This document shows positions 63,806-64,000 of a stretch of DNA of 64,000 nucleotides, piece after piece. The stretch covers positions 291,777 to 355,776 of the forward strand of contig NZ_JAJOYR010000002.1 of the NCBI RefSeq assembly GCF_021202945.1, given 5' to 3'. Origin of the DNA: Stenotrophomonas sp. SY1 (GTDB lineage: Bacteria > Pseudomonadota > Gammaproteobacteria > Xanthomonadales > Xanthomonadaceae). How positions within the stretch are numbered: position 1 is the first letter of the stretch; the number at the start of each line of letters is the position of its first letter. The translations under genes and the position numbers were made by a program. The notes below the pieces were generated by a model. It was not told the origin of the DNA and did no database searches. It saw only the letters and a program-made list of their open reading frames with translations.

Positions 63806-63940
63806 ATCTCTCCCCAAAGTAACGGACATCCGATCCGTGGCCGGATTCTAGTCTGCTGTCTTCTGGTTTGAGTAGCGGGTGGGCTGCGTGCCAGTGCACG
63901 AGGTGGAAAAGTCGGGTTGGGAACGCAACCTGGGGCTCCG

Positions 63941-64000
63941 CTTGACTACCTTGTCCATGAAATCCGGGGCAGTTCACTCTGACCCCTGTTCTTTTTAAAA
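63941..64000. other. Possible mobile-element edge at the window end
   Basis: The last bases include gaaatccggggcagttcact then ctgacccctgttc and end ttttaaaa. The pattern looks like the end of an IS3-type or other transposable element rather than coding sequence, but the rest lies beyond the window and I could not confirm it. Bases 63806-63940 hold only the peptidase promoter region. Confidence 0.35.

Overview
The window is GC-rich chromosomal DNA of a gammaproteobacterium, most probably a Stenotrophomonas or close Xanthomonadaceae relative. The reasons are the dispersed GTAG-type REP palindromes (repeats starting gtaggagcggc and ending gccgctcctac) between genes, the creBCD locus, and the many secreted M13, M28 and S9 peptidases. 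I saw no rRNA, tRNA, CRISPR array, prophage or intact insertion sequence.

Layout. 1-11.4 kb: gltX-zur, a secreted M28 peptidase, a nitrilase/GNAT pair, the CreBC two-component system with CreD, rlmJ and a GNAT gene. 11.6-20 kb: mfd (with a repeat-derived insertion inside the reading frame), an HD-GYP protein, a ParD-like antitoxin gene fused by ATGA overlap to a second-type methionine aminopeptidase, an M13 peptidase, and an orphan Roadblock-like protein. 20-29.9 kb: MFS/DeoR pair, LysR/SDR pair, an arsenic island (arsH divergent from arsR-arsN2-arsC-acr3), a 138-bp tandem REP array, and an Fsr-type exporter divergent from an AraC regulator. 30-41.5 kb: serine hydrolases and esterases, an AraC regulator, gpmA, nfi, a pirin, aqpZ, and cstA with its small ybdD partner. 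41.6-51.4 kb: two DUF819 membrane proteins, an S9 peptidase, and divergent OPT and POT peptide transporters; together with the exported peptidases and CstA these suggest a peptide-scavenging lifestyle.

51.5-61.8 kb is the most unusual part. Two paralogous GNAT-like proteins flank a 1679-residue autotransporter. The second GNAT begins a tightly coupled operon of GNAT, fatty acyl-AMP ligase, acyl carrier protein and cytochrome P450. Each junction is a 4-base start/stop overlap (GTGA, TTGA, GTGA). A perfect 16-bp palindrome lies just upstream and a strong hairpin just downstream. This looks like a self-contained pathway: a fatty acid is activated, loaded on the carrier protein, oxidised by the P450, and probably transferred to an amine by the GNAT. 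I do not recognise it as a described cluster.

An S9 peptidase follows on the opposite strand, and the last about 60 bases may be the edge of a mobile element.
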